Shown here in pieces: positions 25,673-38,109 of a DNA stretch of 64,000 nt. The position numbers were made by a program, and so were the translations under genes. The notes under the pieces were generated by a model. It saw nothing but the letters and a program-made list of their open reading frames with translations. It searched no databases and had not been told where the DNA came from. Numbering within the stretch: the stretch's first letter is position 1; each line of letters opens with the position of its first letter. The DNA comes from Azadirachta indica (lineage: Eukaryota > Streptophyta > Magnoliopsida > Sapindales > Meliaceae), in NCBI GenBank assembly GCA_022749755.1, contig CM040440.1, positions 17,409,269 to 17,473,268 on the forward strand, given 5' to 3'.

Positions 25673-28600
25673 TTGCAGTGTATTTTCTTAGATTGCAGAT
25701 TAATTGTACAGCACCTGACATTGGTCACTATGGCGCTGTGGTCCTGAGACCTAGGAATGGATTAGATGGAATATAGATTTGGAGCTCGTAACATAAGGAT
25801 TGCGAGAATTTGGTTTTAGGTGGGTTTTGCGTCCTTAGTTTCTGCATGGCAAACATTTTGTAGTAGCCCTTGATGATGTATATGACTGTGTTTGCACTCC
25901 TTGCAGTAGGCTTTGATACGTACTTTTTAAGTAGATTGTATAGTCACCTCTAGGTTTTATTACTTTAGAGTTGACTCCTGAGAATGTTCCACCTGTGCTT
26001 TGTTTCGTTAATTTATGATGCATGTCTATCTTACATGGCGCACTCTTGAACTTGGGAGTGGCATGCAGTTTTATCTTTAGTGGAGAATGCTGGTCTCTTG
26101 TGACTTCTTCTTCTTCTTCTTCTTCTTCTGCTGTTCATGTCAATTTGTGGGGTGTCGTATTATAGTTTGGATATTTATCATTTATAACATTACTTCGGCT
26201 TTTACTTATGAACAAGTTAGAAGTAACATATCTCCTTTTCATTTTCTTTGCGGGGGTTGGTTGTTCAGTGGTCCGGTTGATCTTGACTGATGGTAGAGGT
26301 CGGTTAGCTGCAAATGAGAGCTGTTATTATCAGGGACCTATCACCACAGATGTAAGGTTCTCCACTATCTCTGGTGTCCTACAACTACAAATTCCATTCT
26401 ACAAGACAAATAAATGGCTCACCGAATGAATATTAGTTTGTTCATTAATTCATCTGATTGGAAGGGATACAGATATATTTCTGTCCCATAAAAGTAGCCA
26501 ATATTTAATATCATTTTTCTCGTTTTTGGAATCAGGAAAATCCACAACGTGATTACGTTAATTGTGTTTATGGAATCAGACGTAGTGTAGTAGTGTTAGC
26601 GTACTGCAAGAAAGTGCGTGTAGTACAAATCATCCTCTCGAGAAGCCCTGAAATTCAAAATTTTAAATTGGTAAGCAGAGTTGGTAGTACATAGTCAGCT
26701 AGTTCAAGGAGAATTTGATAGTACAATGTGTGTACTATATAACTCGTCACTCTTGTGGGATATATAGGCAGGCAAGGTAACAGCTTTTTGACATCATGTT
26801 CACAAATGAGAAGAGAAGCCCTTTGATTTGTCCCAGATTAGCTTTTTCTCTTTTTCTCTTTTTTTTTTTTTTTTCATTCTTTAAATGTTTTTGCAAGTAT
26901 TCTGTCGTCATAAATGAAACTAAGGCATCTGAAGATTTTCGTGGGAGGAGAGGAGGAGCCGACACGGTGAATAAGGTCAATTTGGAAGATTGAGAATGAG
27001 AGAGAGAAGCAAGAGACAAAGACGGGGAACAGGCAGAGCACGGATGGAACTATTAGCAAATTAACTGTTTTAGCTCCACCCATGCACTGCCTCTTCCCTG
27101 GCTCTGGCTTCTTTTTCTCCTCTCCTTCCTCTTCTTTTACTGCATTTTCTTTCTGTTTCATTTAATCCAAATCACAATATAAAATCTAGAATAGTGTTCT
27201 GCATTGCATCATTTTCCACCCTAACTTTATTTTTTCTATGAATGTTGCTGTTCCGTCTAGTTGTTGGTTGATAACAGGGAAATAGAAAAGGGGACTGAAA
27301 TGGATTCATTGTTTCCCTAGCTAGCCTCCTCAAAATCCAGCAACAGATGAGAGAGCTAGCGGAAAACAGCAGATCATGGAGATAATGTGGTGTCCCTGCA
27401 ATGAATGATTCTTCTGAGGACGCTCGTTGCTTCCTTCAAGAATGGAACATCATTTAAAATTTAAACTATGAAATCATGTACACATGCTAACGCTAATGCT
27501 AATATGTTAATGTTTGATTCCATTGGACAAAATATGTCAATGAATGTAACAATGGTTGTAGTTCAGTTTTGCCGTTTATGTCAGGCAACCAAATGAGGAA
27601 AAAAAAAAAAAAATCCTCCCAATGGAATCTAGATGCCGGTAATTTATTGTCCCGTTTTGGTCACCAACTCACTATTTAAATTTACGAGGAAGAAGCACCA
27701 GTCGTTGTATATATAATAGGCCAAACAAGCTTAAACATACACACAACTAGTTGATGTTGAAATTGTGGCAATGGCCTCACATCATAACAATTAACAAGAA
27801 TATGGACCTGAGATAAACAATCATTATTCATTGGTGCTAAAAACTTCTCATCAATCTTTTTCTCAGCTTTCACTATCCATAACCAGATATCTTTTTAAAT
27901 CAAGCCTACAATTAATTACGTTATTTGCGCCTGCCTGCCGGCGGGCATCCAGTGATTGCTAAGACCCGAAATTAAAACGAAACAGTTTTCGATATTCCGT
28001 GGAGTAACAGCACGTAGTTGCATTCTGATTTTGTTCTCATTTTTAATTGATTATATTTTAAATTAATTGCTCCTGCAACATGTGTAAATTCTATTTTGCT
28101 TTTGGTGAAGGATATTTTCCATAATTGAAAGCATCGTTCAGAAAACAAATCCAAACCATGATACCTTCTACTAAATTCAAAATATATATATGTGTCGAAG
28201 AATTCTATCAGCAATCTTAGATATCTTGGCTACATTCTACTTGGAGAGTGAATGAAGTTGCGGCAGACGTAATGTAACTGGACCATGATTCTGGGCCACC
28301 TATCAAATTCTCAACATCTCCAATAATGACAGTCATAATGGAGCTAACATTCAAGTGAGAAACCAAAGACCAACATACATAATGCTACTCCAGGAGTTCA
28401 AAATCCATCATTATTTACAGTTTGGAAGGTCAATCTTTTGAACATTTCCTGATGACTTCCAATTTACCAAGCACAGATTTACAATCTTAACGGACAAATA
28501 ATTGATAGAGCTATAGAATTGCTTGCAGCTAACCAAAACCATTAACTTTTTTCAAGCTTGCACTGTCCCAGAATCTCAATTTACATCCAATTGAAGCAGC

Positions 28601-29754
28601 AAGCTGTCAGCAGAGATATCATAAGAATCACAAAATATAATGGCAGAACACAAATCTCATTAATGTATTAATGCAGTATATTATACAGAAAGCAATATGT
28701 CCAGACTAGAGCTAAACGGATTTAGTTAAAAGCACATACATTTTTGGGTATTTCTGAACTTTCAAGGATTCTAGGCCTAGTCTGCTTTAGGTTGGATCAT
28801 GTAATGCATGATAAAAGAACTCTATGATCTAAGAAGCATGCTATTGATGTAGGGTGATCATTCAGTCACTCAAATGCTTTGGCAGAAATAGAACTCCAAG
28901 CTAGAAAATGAGATTCATCTCTAGTATATATCCACCAACACTCATAACAACTAATTCACAGTTATGCAAGTGAAAATAATTTACCACAAATTTATTCCGG
29001 TGAAATAATAGAAGTAATTTGATATCTCCTTCTAGCAAATTCGTTATGAGTCTGAAGAAGTTTCAGCTCTATTGAAGGAAGAGAGTTCGCAAAATCTCTT
29101 CAAAATATGAACTCGACATAGCTTTACAGTATTACATCTATCTGTTGAGTAGAAGTTGAAAATGATTTACTGGAATTTTGTGTTGCTTTTTCTAAAGAAA
29201 GAGATTCTCAATTAGATTCTAGGTGCCCAGTCACTTATTATGCGTTTCTTCCTGAAGAATAAAGGAAACTGCTTCTGTAAAATGGATCTAAGAATAAGAA
29301 AAGAAAAAGACAAGAGAAACCAACCATTTAATTGCAATTTCTAAAATTGATTCAGTAGGATACCAAAATGAGGTTCACACGGTTGGCCAAAAGGAAGCCT
29401 TTACGGAGTTAGAAAAGGAATCTAACTATCACCTACAGTAAAATGAATTAGGATCCTCTCCTTATCTAAATTTGGGCTTGGAGAATCAGAGATTTGAGGT
29501 TGACATTTCTAGCTACGGATTATCCAGTATTTGCTTGTTCTTCTCCAGTCCGCGGTTTCAGAGAGCATTTGTGTTACTCTTGAGTCGATTTCATTGAGTT
29601 CTCACCTCCAAAATATTTCAAGGCCAAAGAATTGAGCATGAATGAAGCAATATGTATGGAAGAATATATAGTCTACTGACACGCTTAATGAAGTACAGAA
29701 ATGTTTATTAGAACGTAATGAACAAATATAAAGAATATAGCAGAAGAGGCAGAA
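25673..29754. other. Intergenic region, no gene recognised
   Basis: It begins with the 3' flank of the MUSTANG-like gene. A (TTC)n microsatellite lies at 26104-26129 and a T-rich block at 26850-26880. Reading frames here are short and low-complexity. The right end should contain the unresolved last exon and 3' UTR of the minus-strand SANT gene; I could not place that exon. Confidence 0.5.
26104..26129 (+). repeat. (TTC)n microsatellite
   Basis: About eight TTC units in the 3' flank of the MUSTANG-like gene. Confidence 0.9.
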
Positions 29755-29812
29755 CTAATATAGAAAGCAGAGAAAACAAAGATATTCAGTTGCAGAAAGA
29801 GAGAGTACATAC

Positions 29813-30099
29813 TTATTATCCTCATCTGTCCAGTATACAGATTGGGTACAGTCAACTTGAACACGAGGCTGAACTTCTCCAAGTTTATGGTCCAATTTAC
29901 CAGACTCAATAAACTGCAAATCCTCCAGAAGGATCACGTAATGTTTCTGAACATCTTCAGCACTTTTCTTGCCTCCAACCATGCTCGCAACAATTTCCCA
30001 GCGACGTGGGTCTTGTTCATCAACAACTGCTAGAGCCAGTTCAAACAACTTGTTCTCCTCCCAACTCCAACCACAGAACACTTCTGGAAAGTTTTCCAT
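29813..30099 (-). CDS. RADIALIS-like SANT/MYB protein, first exon (3' end unresolved)
   Basis: The ATG at 30099 opens a 95-codon exon ending at 29813 with a good AAT AA|GTATGT donor in phase 2. The protein begins MENFPEVFCGWSWEENKLFE and carries one SANT/MYB domain (about 10-62) with the spaced tryptophans (GWSWEE, RRWEIVA) and the HYVILLEDL helix typical of RADIALIS-like proteins, which are small nuclear SANT proteins acting in plant organ patterning. After the domain it has an unusual linker with WTDEDNK near the exon end. At least one more short exon is expected; no acceptor downstream could be chosen with confidence. The GTG-initiated extension upstream (to 30111) is not needed. Confidence 0.78.
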
Positions 30100-30111
30100 A
30101 TCAACAAACAC

Positions 30112-31583
30112 TTGGATTCTTTCAGGAAAATAAGAATACCTTTTTATTTCATTTACATTCTAGAATTCATCGAAGAAGAAAAGAAATGGGATTGAGAATC
30201 TTTTGTAGTACCTTGATTGATACTGTTGATGAGATTCTAACACCTGAATGTGAGGAGAGTCAGAGATATGTGTTCTCTGAGCTGCAAAATCTTCTCTTTT
30301 TGTCTGTTTTTTTTTTTTAAGTGGCTTGTGTCAGAGACAATTTCCCCCCTTTAGTTCAGATCTACCCACAAATATTAAAAACTACAACATATAAATAAAC
30401 TAATCATCGAAGAAAACAATTTTCGATCCTCTTGGTCCAAAACAGGAAACCAATGATCAAAAGCAGACAAAACCAAATACTCCATTAACTATTCTTGCAA
30501 GACCCAGATTTATTTCCAATTACAGCATTGGATTCCAATTGGTGTTAGATCCGGAAATACAGCATCACATGTAATTATATTCTAAGTTAAAGATTAAACC
30601 AATAATGGAAAAATAACCGAGACAGATTTCATCCTAAACCAATCACCATTTTTTACATATTTCTAAATTTTCAATCTTGCAAGAAACGAAAGAGACTTTT
30701 GTGGGTAGTATTACACGATAGCAGATTTTTATTTCGATCTTCAAGCAATCAAAAATGACCGCTAGGTCATTTTCAAGGACTTTTTAACGGGGCAGAAAGA
30801 GTTGGCTGTAAGAGGTTTGAATTGAAGGGCAAGACTCCCGAGATAAATTAATGGAATGGACTTGTAGTTGTTGCTTTTTTATTTTTAATTCTTATTATTT
30901 CTATGAATTTTCCCTGATAGGATACCTTGGCTAAGTTCAAAACTCATCCAAACCCACTTTTTCTTTTTCTTTCTTCTATGAAGTTTGATTAGGGTAGGCG
31001 TAAACTTTTGTTGGATATGTTCGCCTGCCTCCTTCAATCCGGACAATTTTGGGACCCAAACGATTCGCACCATATCTTCGCCCTTCGATTACAAGCCTTA
31101 CATGTATAATTGGTCATATACGTGATCCAATCTAACTTTTTTGGTGTAGTAATAAATCATCACGAGACTACTCGGCTTATAACAGAATAAAAGAAATAAA
31201 ATATCCCTACTATACTAGTATTTGATCACGTAGGGGTGTGGCCGAATCATTGTACTTGGGGTCCGATTTCTCCGAACGTCTCTTCCCTATATGAGAGCCG
31301 GACATTCCAGGCTGTTGTCCAACTAAGACTCGGAAGACGTTTTCATCTTTTACCCTTATCATCTGCAGTGAATTTAGTAAGAAAAAGTAACGATATTTTC
31401 TATGTCAACGTTGTAATGCACACCCTCAATAATGTAAAAAGGCCTAGAAAAGGAACCAGTTATACCCCACACGGATGAATTTTCAATCGCACAAGCTTTT
31501 TAGCCTTATTTGTTACAGATTACACGCCTAATCATAAGTTATCAATCTGTATTTTAGACAACTTATCATGATTGTATCATCTT

Positions 31584-31614
<31 letters not shown>

Positions 31615-32310
31615 TATATCTGCTGGGTCCAAGGATAACATTCATCATTTTTATTGTCCACTTGAACATTTGGGCCAATAATTTTGGCAATGAGGCAAGG
31701 ATGACGATGAATATTACTCAACCGCAGATGGTGATGATTATCTAAATAAGAAAGTTAGCAAACGGCAACCAATACACTAAATTGAAAATGAATGTTTCCA
31801 GTTGAAGGACCGGAGACGATAACATCTCCATCCAATCCGCCGCCTTCCCCAGCAATTGAGATGAAAAGAAACTGATTCCTGTGCTGACACTGCATCCTAA
31901 TTCGGAACCTATTCGTGATGTAACTCATACAAGCCCAGACACACACAAGCTGCCAAACACACTATTTTCGTAGCCTAGTTTCAGTTCCTTCTAAACAAAT
32001 GACGTTCTAAATTGATTTGAATACAGTTTCAGTTCCTTCTAAACAACGAAACATTTAATATTTATTTGTATACTACTGTAATGTGCATTTGCAGGAGTGA
32101 TCTCTCTCTACATTAAAATTATAGCAGGTAATTTTCCACCTAGAAAACTTCTGTGAATTCTTTTGATAAAAAAAAAGTGATAAATAAAGATATTATTACA
32201 TGAATAAACCCATTATTCTACTTAAAAAAGGAAAAATACAATTAAAAAACACGCACCATTAATTAATACTGTCAAAAAGCTGGCCCTGTGTGAAAAATGT
32301 TTGTCCACCA
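30112..32310. other. Intergenic region between the SANT gene and the release-factor gene
   Basis: It holds the promoter side of the SANT gene and, at its right end, the 3' flank of the release-factor gene. A composite (TC)n(TA)n microsatellite lies at about 31583-31610. A short direct repeat TTTCAGTTCCTTCTAAACAA occurs near 31978 and 32027. No coding sequence was supported. Confidence 0.5.
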
Positions 32311-35300
32311 TCACTGAGTAGAACTGAAGGATGCAATTGCATCCATTTCCTGTCGTAAAAGAAGAGCATCAATGAAGATCCCCAGATTTTCTCCTTGTAT
32401 CACATCATTTATTGCATGATGGGTGATGCCAACACGATGATCGGTTACACGCCCTTGAGGGAAGTTGTAAGTACGAATACGCTCAGATCTGTCTCCACTA
32501 CCAATCTGTTTAAGGTGACAAGAGCTCTATATCATTCTGGAAAATGAGCGATGAAAATGTAACAGTGAACTTACTGATCTTCATCTAAGAGTCACTTTTA
32601 CCTGCTCTGATCGAAGTTTTGATTGACTCACTTGAATTCTAGACCTTTCCATTTCATACAGCTTTGCACATAACACCTTCAGCGCTTTGGCTTTGTTCTG
32701 TGAGAATGATTCAAAATATGAAAAAGAACAAGCATTAGAAACAAAAGCCAAAACTGATCAAACGTAACGCATACAGCCACTACTACCATATATTGCTAGC
32801 TTTTTGACAGATTAATGCAGCTTACTACATATATAATATTAGTAAGTTACATATTATATAGAAAGTAAGGGTCCAAGATCCCTAGCCACATTAAGAGTAG
32901 ATGAACATAGTGCAGATGCAATGCTACAACACAGAGACAGAAGTACATATCCATCTCAATTCCCCCCCTTTTGCACAAGTGTGGACCTATGGATAAAAAT
33001 ACTGAGGTAATTGAGTCAATTGCACAACTTCATATAATTATGGACTTGGGAGTTTCAGAATCTTTGATAAAAAAGTCATTGCTCGAGAAACTTTGTAACA
33101 GGGAAACAACGTAAAGGAGACCTGAAAGTACAACCAGCAATTACTGTAATCAACTATTTAACAATAGGCTCCTGCTATTCTGCTATTAGATAATCTAGTC
33201 ACAAAGTGAAAATAGGAAAAGAATGAGAAAACAAAAAGTAAGCATTTGTCTTTGCAGTGACCATTCCAGAATATGGTGAAGAAAGGCCATATTTTCATTA
33301 CAAACATATGAGTTGGAAGATTCCTTTCGTTACAAACATAAGAGTTGGAAGATTCCAAGAGCATACCATATGTTGAGATCGTTCATCTTGGATGGAAACT
33401 GTCATCCCAGTGGGGATATGAGTCACTCTAACAGCACTGTTGGTAGTATTTGCATGCTGGCCACCTGAACCACCAGATCTATACGTATCAATCCTCAAGT
33501 CTTCATTCCTCAACTGGACATCTACCTGAAAAACACAAAAAAAGAAGATTAATAAGGCTGAACATCATAACAGATTACAGTAATCCCGATGCTGTACTGG
33601 TAAAAACTGAACAGAAAATAGCCATAACATTCAATTCACTTGGTTTAGCACCTGATCAGCTTGAGGAAGGATGGCAACAGACACAGCACTGGTGTGAACA
33701 CGTCCAGACTTCTCTGTCAAAGGTACACGCTGCCAAAGGAAAACTGTTAGTAACTTCTGCTGCACATAAGGTTACCGTAAGTTGGATAGGTGGAAATTAA
33801 ACCTGAACTCTATGAATTCCACTCTCAAATTTAAGTTTCCCGTAAACAGCAAAACCTGAAATTGTCGCACTAGCTTCCTGGCCAAAAAGAAGTACAGACC
33901 AAACGTTTATTAGACAGGAACGAGATTATTTCATCTATTATATAAAACTTGTTGAAGAAAATAAAATTATATTAAATCTCTCTTGCATTATAAATTAAGC
34001 ACATAAACATGCCTTTATATATGCTGAAATAATAAAGCAACATAAACTATAATCCTTCTAAACTTAAGAATTCTCATAAACTTAGAAACCCTTGACAAAT
34101 TAAGAAAAAACTAATAATAAATCTAATTTTAATTCTAACACTCTCCCTAAAACTTAAAATGGTAAAGCAAGTTTGAGTTTGGAAACTAATGCGATTGAAA
34201 AGAAAATCCCAAAACATCAAAAAATGGGAGAAAACCACTTGTGCCTTCAAGAAGTGATCTTGTGCCTTTTAAGAGATGAGAAATAATTGACTGTGCCTTT
34301 TTTTTTACGCGAGAAATACTTAACTGTACCTTTTTTTTCTGAGCGAAAAATACTTCACTATACTTTTTTCTAGGTGAGAAATATTGACTATGCCTTTTTT
34401 CTATAGATGAAGAATGCCTTCTATGAGCAAGTAGTAGTAAAGAAACGAGCAACCATATCAAGAACTAGGGACTCATAAACAATTCTCTACTATAGCATCG
34501 TAAATAGTGTCCACAAACAGTCTCTAAACAGTATCCGTCAACAGTCCCCTAACTGTATTAGGGTTCCTAAACTTTCTCTTTCTTTCTTTTCTTCTTTTTT
34601 TTTTATTTTTTATTTTTAAGGTTTCTACAATTTTTTTTCCTTTTGCTGGAAAACTTTAAGGTTTCCAATTTTTTTTCTCTTTTGCTAGAAAATAGAATCG
34701 TACTCAATAACTACCTTATAGGGTAGCACATCATCACCACCTTATAAAGTAGCACATCATTACTATAAAAAATTTTCTAATACGACTCTCAAACTTAAGA
34801 TCGAACCCGCTCTGATACTATGTTGAAAAATATAAAATTATATTGAATCTCTCTTGAATTATAAATTAAATATATAAACATGCCTTTATATAGGTTGAAA
34901 TAATAAAGCAACATAAACTAAGAATCCTATAAACTAGAACTCCTCATAAACTTAAGAAACCTTAACAAATTAGGAAAAGACTAACAATAAATCTAATTTT
35001 AATTATAACAAAACTAAAATAAAATATCAATTAGATGCCATTTATAGTCCTCACTATAAACTGAGTATCCACCCCTTCCCCCTCCCTTTTCCTGCTAGGA
35101 TTGGAAATCCTATATTCTACTAACTGAGGATGACTCATCTAATAAAATCCACAGAGAATGGAAACCGTACCTTGTATCCTCTCAGATCAGACTCTGTCAC
35201 ATCTACAATTTCAAACTTCCACCCCTTCTTCTGTGAGTATCTCTCATACCTGTTATGATTCAAATAAGGTCACAATTCCAAATAAGGAACTCGACGTGCA

Positions 35301-36575
35301 AGATTCATAACTGAAGATGCAAAATGAGGCAGAGGAAACTTACATCTTAAATATGTCTACTGCAAACAATGAGGCCTCTTCCCCTCCAGTTCCTGATAAA
35401 AAAATCAATAATATATAATGACTAACGAGGGGGGAATGCCTGAAAAACTTGGGTGCATATTGAAACCAAAATCTGGGAAGCAATAAAACTTGTGCTCAAA
35501 TACCCATCAATGCTTTCATCACTTACCAGCTCTCACCTCCAAAATACAGTCCCTCTCATCAGCATCATCCTTAGGAAGTAATGACTTGAGCAGCATATTC
35601 TGCACTCTTTTCTCTTCCTCTATGGCCTGATGTAATTCCTCAGTTGCCATATCTACCATGTCCTTATCGTCATGACATTCAGCCATCAGAGACTTCAACT
35701 CATCAATCTCCTACGCATGATGAATTGGCTAAAATAAGATATTGACAAAAGAACAAGAGAGTTTCACAATTCAAAGTTCAAAAATACAAGTTAACTAACT
35801 TATTAGCTAGATATAAGCTAAAGTAGCAGGTCGCATATCATATTCCCCTAATCATTTTCACATAGCACTTAGCAGTATCTTTGCATGAATGCACAAATAG
35901 CTCAGGGTGTTGCAGTAGGTTCACCTTTTGTATGGTCCTCAACCCATTTATTAGTTCCATTGAGTCCCTAAGCTTCCGAAGCTCTTTATTAGCCCTTGAA
36001 TAGTCTGCTGGTGAAGCTTCTGACTGTCTTCATTCAACATCACAAGTGAAACAGCACACAATCCACTCAATAACCATTTAAAGTATACAGATAAAGTCGT
36101 GGGAAATTAAGGCCTCATAATTACCAGGTTCAAGAGATTCTCAAGAAAAGCATTCCTGCGCTCAATAGCCAATAATTTTTGCTCCATTATCTTAAGAAGG
36201 TCAGTCGATACTACAGGTTGTATTTCTGACATCATTGGCACCATACAAATAATAAAAATTCTCAAAATTTATTCTCTGAACCATTTAAACTATAAGTAAG
36301 AGCTTATTTTAAATAAATCACAAGCAGGCAGAGATTACACAATAAAACCAGCAAGGGTTTGGGAACCGTGAACGAAACACATTAAAAACAAGAATCTCGA
36401 AATACTCACCGGTTGAGTAAGAACGAAAAAGGGAGGGTGGAGCGGAGGCGATTGCTGATTGGATAAACGATCTATGATTCAGATGATTAGCATGTGAAAT
36501 TGAAGAAGTTGATTGTAATTGCCTCAACGCTCGAAACAGATTATTCCCGAGAAAATCCCCCCTTACTTTTCTCAT
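32311..36575 (-). CDS. Mitochondrial-type peptide chain release factor RF1, 11 exons
   Basis: Exons, all phase-consistent: 36575-36410, 36225-36125, 36023-35925, 35710-35527, 35392-35344, 35249-35171, 33877-33803, 33729-33652, 33525-33367, 32697-32602 and 32505-32311. They encode 426 residues. A class-I release factor hydrolyses peptidyl-tRNA at stop codons. The catalytic GGQ loop is visible ([18 protein letters not shown]), as is the RF1 stop-codon tripeptide region ([13 protein letters not shown] type, which reads UAA/UAG rather than the SPF of RF2) and the RF1 C-terminal block [17 protein letters not shown]. The N-terminus ([12 protein letters not shown] to FRSYST) is basic and Ser/Arg rich with no acids near the start except one Asp, like a mitochondrial presequence; a plastid location is less likely. 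Intron 6 contains a small LTR element, and a MITE starts 141 bp upstream of the ATG. Confidence 0.93.
33950..35010 (-). mobile_element. TRIM-like non-autonomous LTR retrotransposon in RF1 intron 6
   Basis: Two direct repeats of about 190 bp (33950-34140 and 34821-35010) start TGTTGAA and end TAACA, giving TG...CA ends. The target duplication AAACT is exact (33945-33949 and 35011-35015). Read on the minus strand, the sequence next to the 5' LTR is TAGTATCAGAGCGGGTTCGA, matching a primer-binding site for initiator tRNA-Met. A purine-rich tract (AGGGAGAG) abuts the 3' LTR. The 680-bp interior has no gag or pol coding sequence. LTR length, total length of 1,061 bp and no coding capacity fit a TRIM (terminal-repeat retrotransposon in miniature). 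It has the same orientation as its host gene and lies well away from the splice sites. Confidence 0.9.
34220..34412. repeat. Degenerate about 31-bp tandem repeat inside the TRIM element
   Basis: About five imperfect units share the pattern GAGAAATA-TTGACTGTGCCTTTTTT (for example near 34279, 34312, 34345 and 34376). They vary in T-run length and a few bases. The array occupies part of the internal region of the small LTR element. Confidence 0.6.
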
Positions 36576-36715
36576 TTTCTATTCTGTTTATTGTCCTTTG
36601 CTCTTCTAAGCTCTGAGTTCGTCTTCGATAGTTTTCAATGGAGGTTCAGTAATCAAGCAAGTCGCAATTGCAGGTCTTTGCTTTGGACCAAGGTAAAACG
36701 CAGCGTTTATTTCAA

Positions 36716-37524
36716 GGGTAAACGACATTTTAGTCACTAAATTTTTGCTACTTAACCTAATAACCCCACTATTCACAGAAACATCTACAAATGTACCAAT
36801 ATGTTAATTTGTACCATCTATTTTGGACAGAGGTGTGGCAAAAATAGTGAATTTATAGCATTTATTGATAAAACTACTATTTTGTGAAATAACAACCAAC
36901 TCATACTTTTAACACTGTATCATCATATTTTTGATTTTTTTGCATTATTATTAAACACGCGTCGTTCCGTTAATTGTCATCCATTTAGAGTCATTATAAT
37001 TATCATTTAAATCTTTATTTAATATTTTTTTATACAATAATATTATTACTATTTTTATATAAGTAACAATTTGTCATAAATTTAAAGTTAAATTTTAACA
37101 CTCAAAAATTTAATTTTAAACTTACGGCAGTTGTTCTAACGATTATAATATTATATTGTATAAAGCATTCTAAAAAAATTCTACTAATATATATAAATAT
37201 ATATATATATATCCAGAGAGAGACAGAGAGAGAGAGAGTGATGTAAATGAATGATGTTAGATAGTAATTAATGAAGGTTGGTGGTCGTTAGTAGTAATAG
37301 CCAATAGTTTGTCAAACTGAATGTAAAATTTTAAATTTAAATATGCTGACGTGAATAGTATTTTTTATGTTTCACATAGACTTACATTAATAATCAATAG
37401 GGATATAATAATAGTAAGATCATAAATTTCCATAAACGAGTTGTGATTTTTTTGGATACTTGTGTAACTAATGGACTTATCAAATTAATTAACTAAAATT
37501 TAGGGACTAAAATATCGTCTACCC
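36716..37524. mobile_element. Mutator-type MITE upstream of the release-factor gene
   Basis: The ends are inverted repeats of about 30 bp: left GGGTAAACGACATTTTAG, right (complement) GGGTAGACGATATTTTAG, both followed by TC-CTAAATTTT. An exact 9-bp direct repeat TTATTTCAA flanks it (36707-36715 and 37525-37533), as expected for a Mutator-type insertion. The 809-bp interior is non-coding and AT-rich, with a (TA)n tract and a GA-rich run near 37195-37240. It starts 141 bp upstream of the RF1 ATG and so probably lies in the promoter. Confidence 0.85.
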
Positions 37525-37533
37525 TTATTTCAA

Positions 37534-38109
37534 TTAGTCTTATAAACGCAGTTTTTATTAAAACTCACGTTTTCTCCACTTTTCCATTTTGCAAAATAGC
37601 TTTGTTTTTGACATACAAATTAAATTAAATTAAACAAATTGTATTCCAAATATTTTATGTCAAATAATTTATCAATATTATTCTAACATTATTATACCAC
37701 TCATGCATTATATTTTGTAACAGCAAGACATAATTATTTAGGCAATAAAATTTCAATTTTATTAATTTTGGAAGAAAAAAAAGGGAAAAAATTGAGGGCA
37801 CTGCACATCAACCTCATAGGACTTGGATCGGAAGCCTTAAAAGATAATGCTAGAGAAAATAACAATAAATAAATAAATAAAACCTCTGGCAATCTTAGAA
37901 ATTCGAAGAGTAAACAATATTATTCTACTTTTGTTGAACAAATAAAATTACCTTTTTGAGAATTAAGCAGCGCATGAATGTAAGTTAAAACCCAAGTTAA
38001 TGTGCTTAAAATTTTTCTGCGGAGTCGACACGGCATATGTGCAAGACATTACAACACGTCTATCCTTTAAGCTTTCGTGATTCAGTCGCTGCAATTAATA
38101 GGAATCTAC
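37534..38109. other. Intergenic region 3' of the PME gene
   Basis: AT-rich DNA with no gene seen. Its right part is the 3' flank of the minus-strand pectin methylesterase. Confidence 0.5.

Noticed and set aside
26747..27161. Overlapping minus-strand frames rich in Lys/Glu and hydrophobic residues
   Set aside because: They are translations of low-complexity CT/GA tracts with no homology pattern, no splice-linked partners and no good start context.
36125..36225. Apparent frameshift in RF1 exon 2
   Set aside because: On careful recount the reverse complement reads [10 protein letters not shown] without a break; the first reading had dropped one T.
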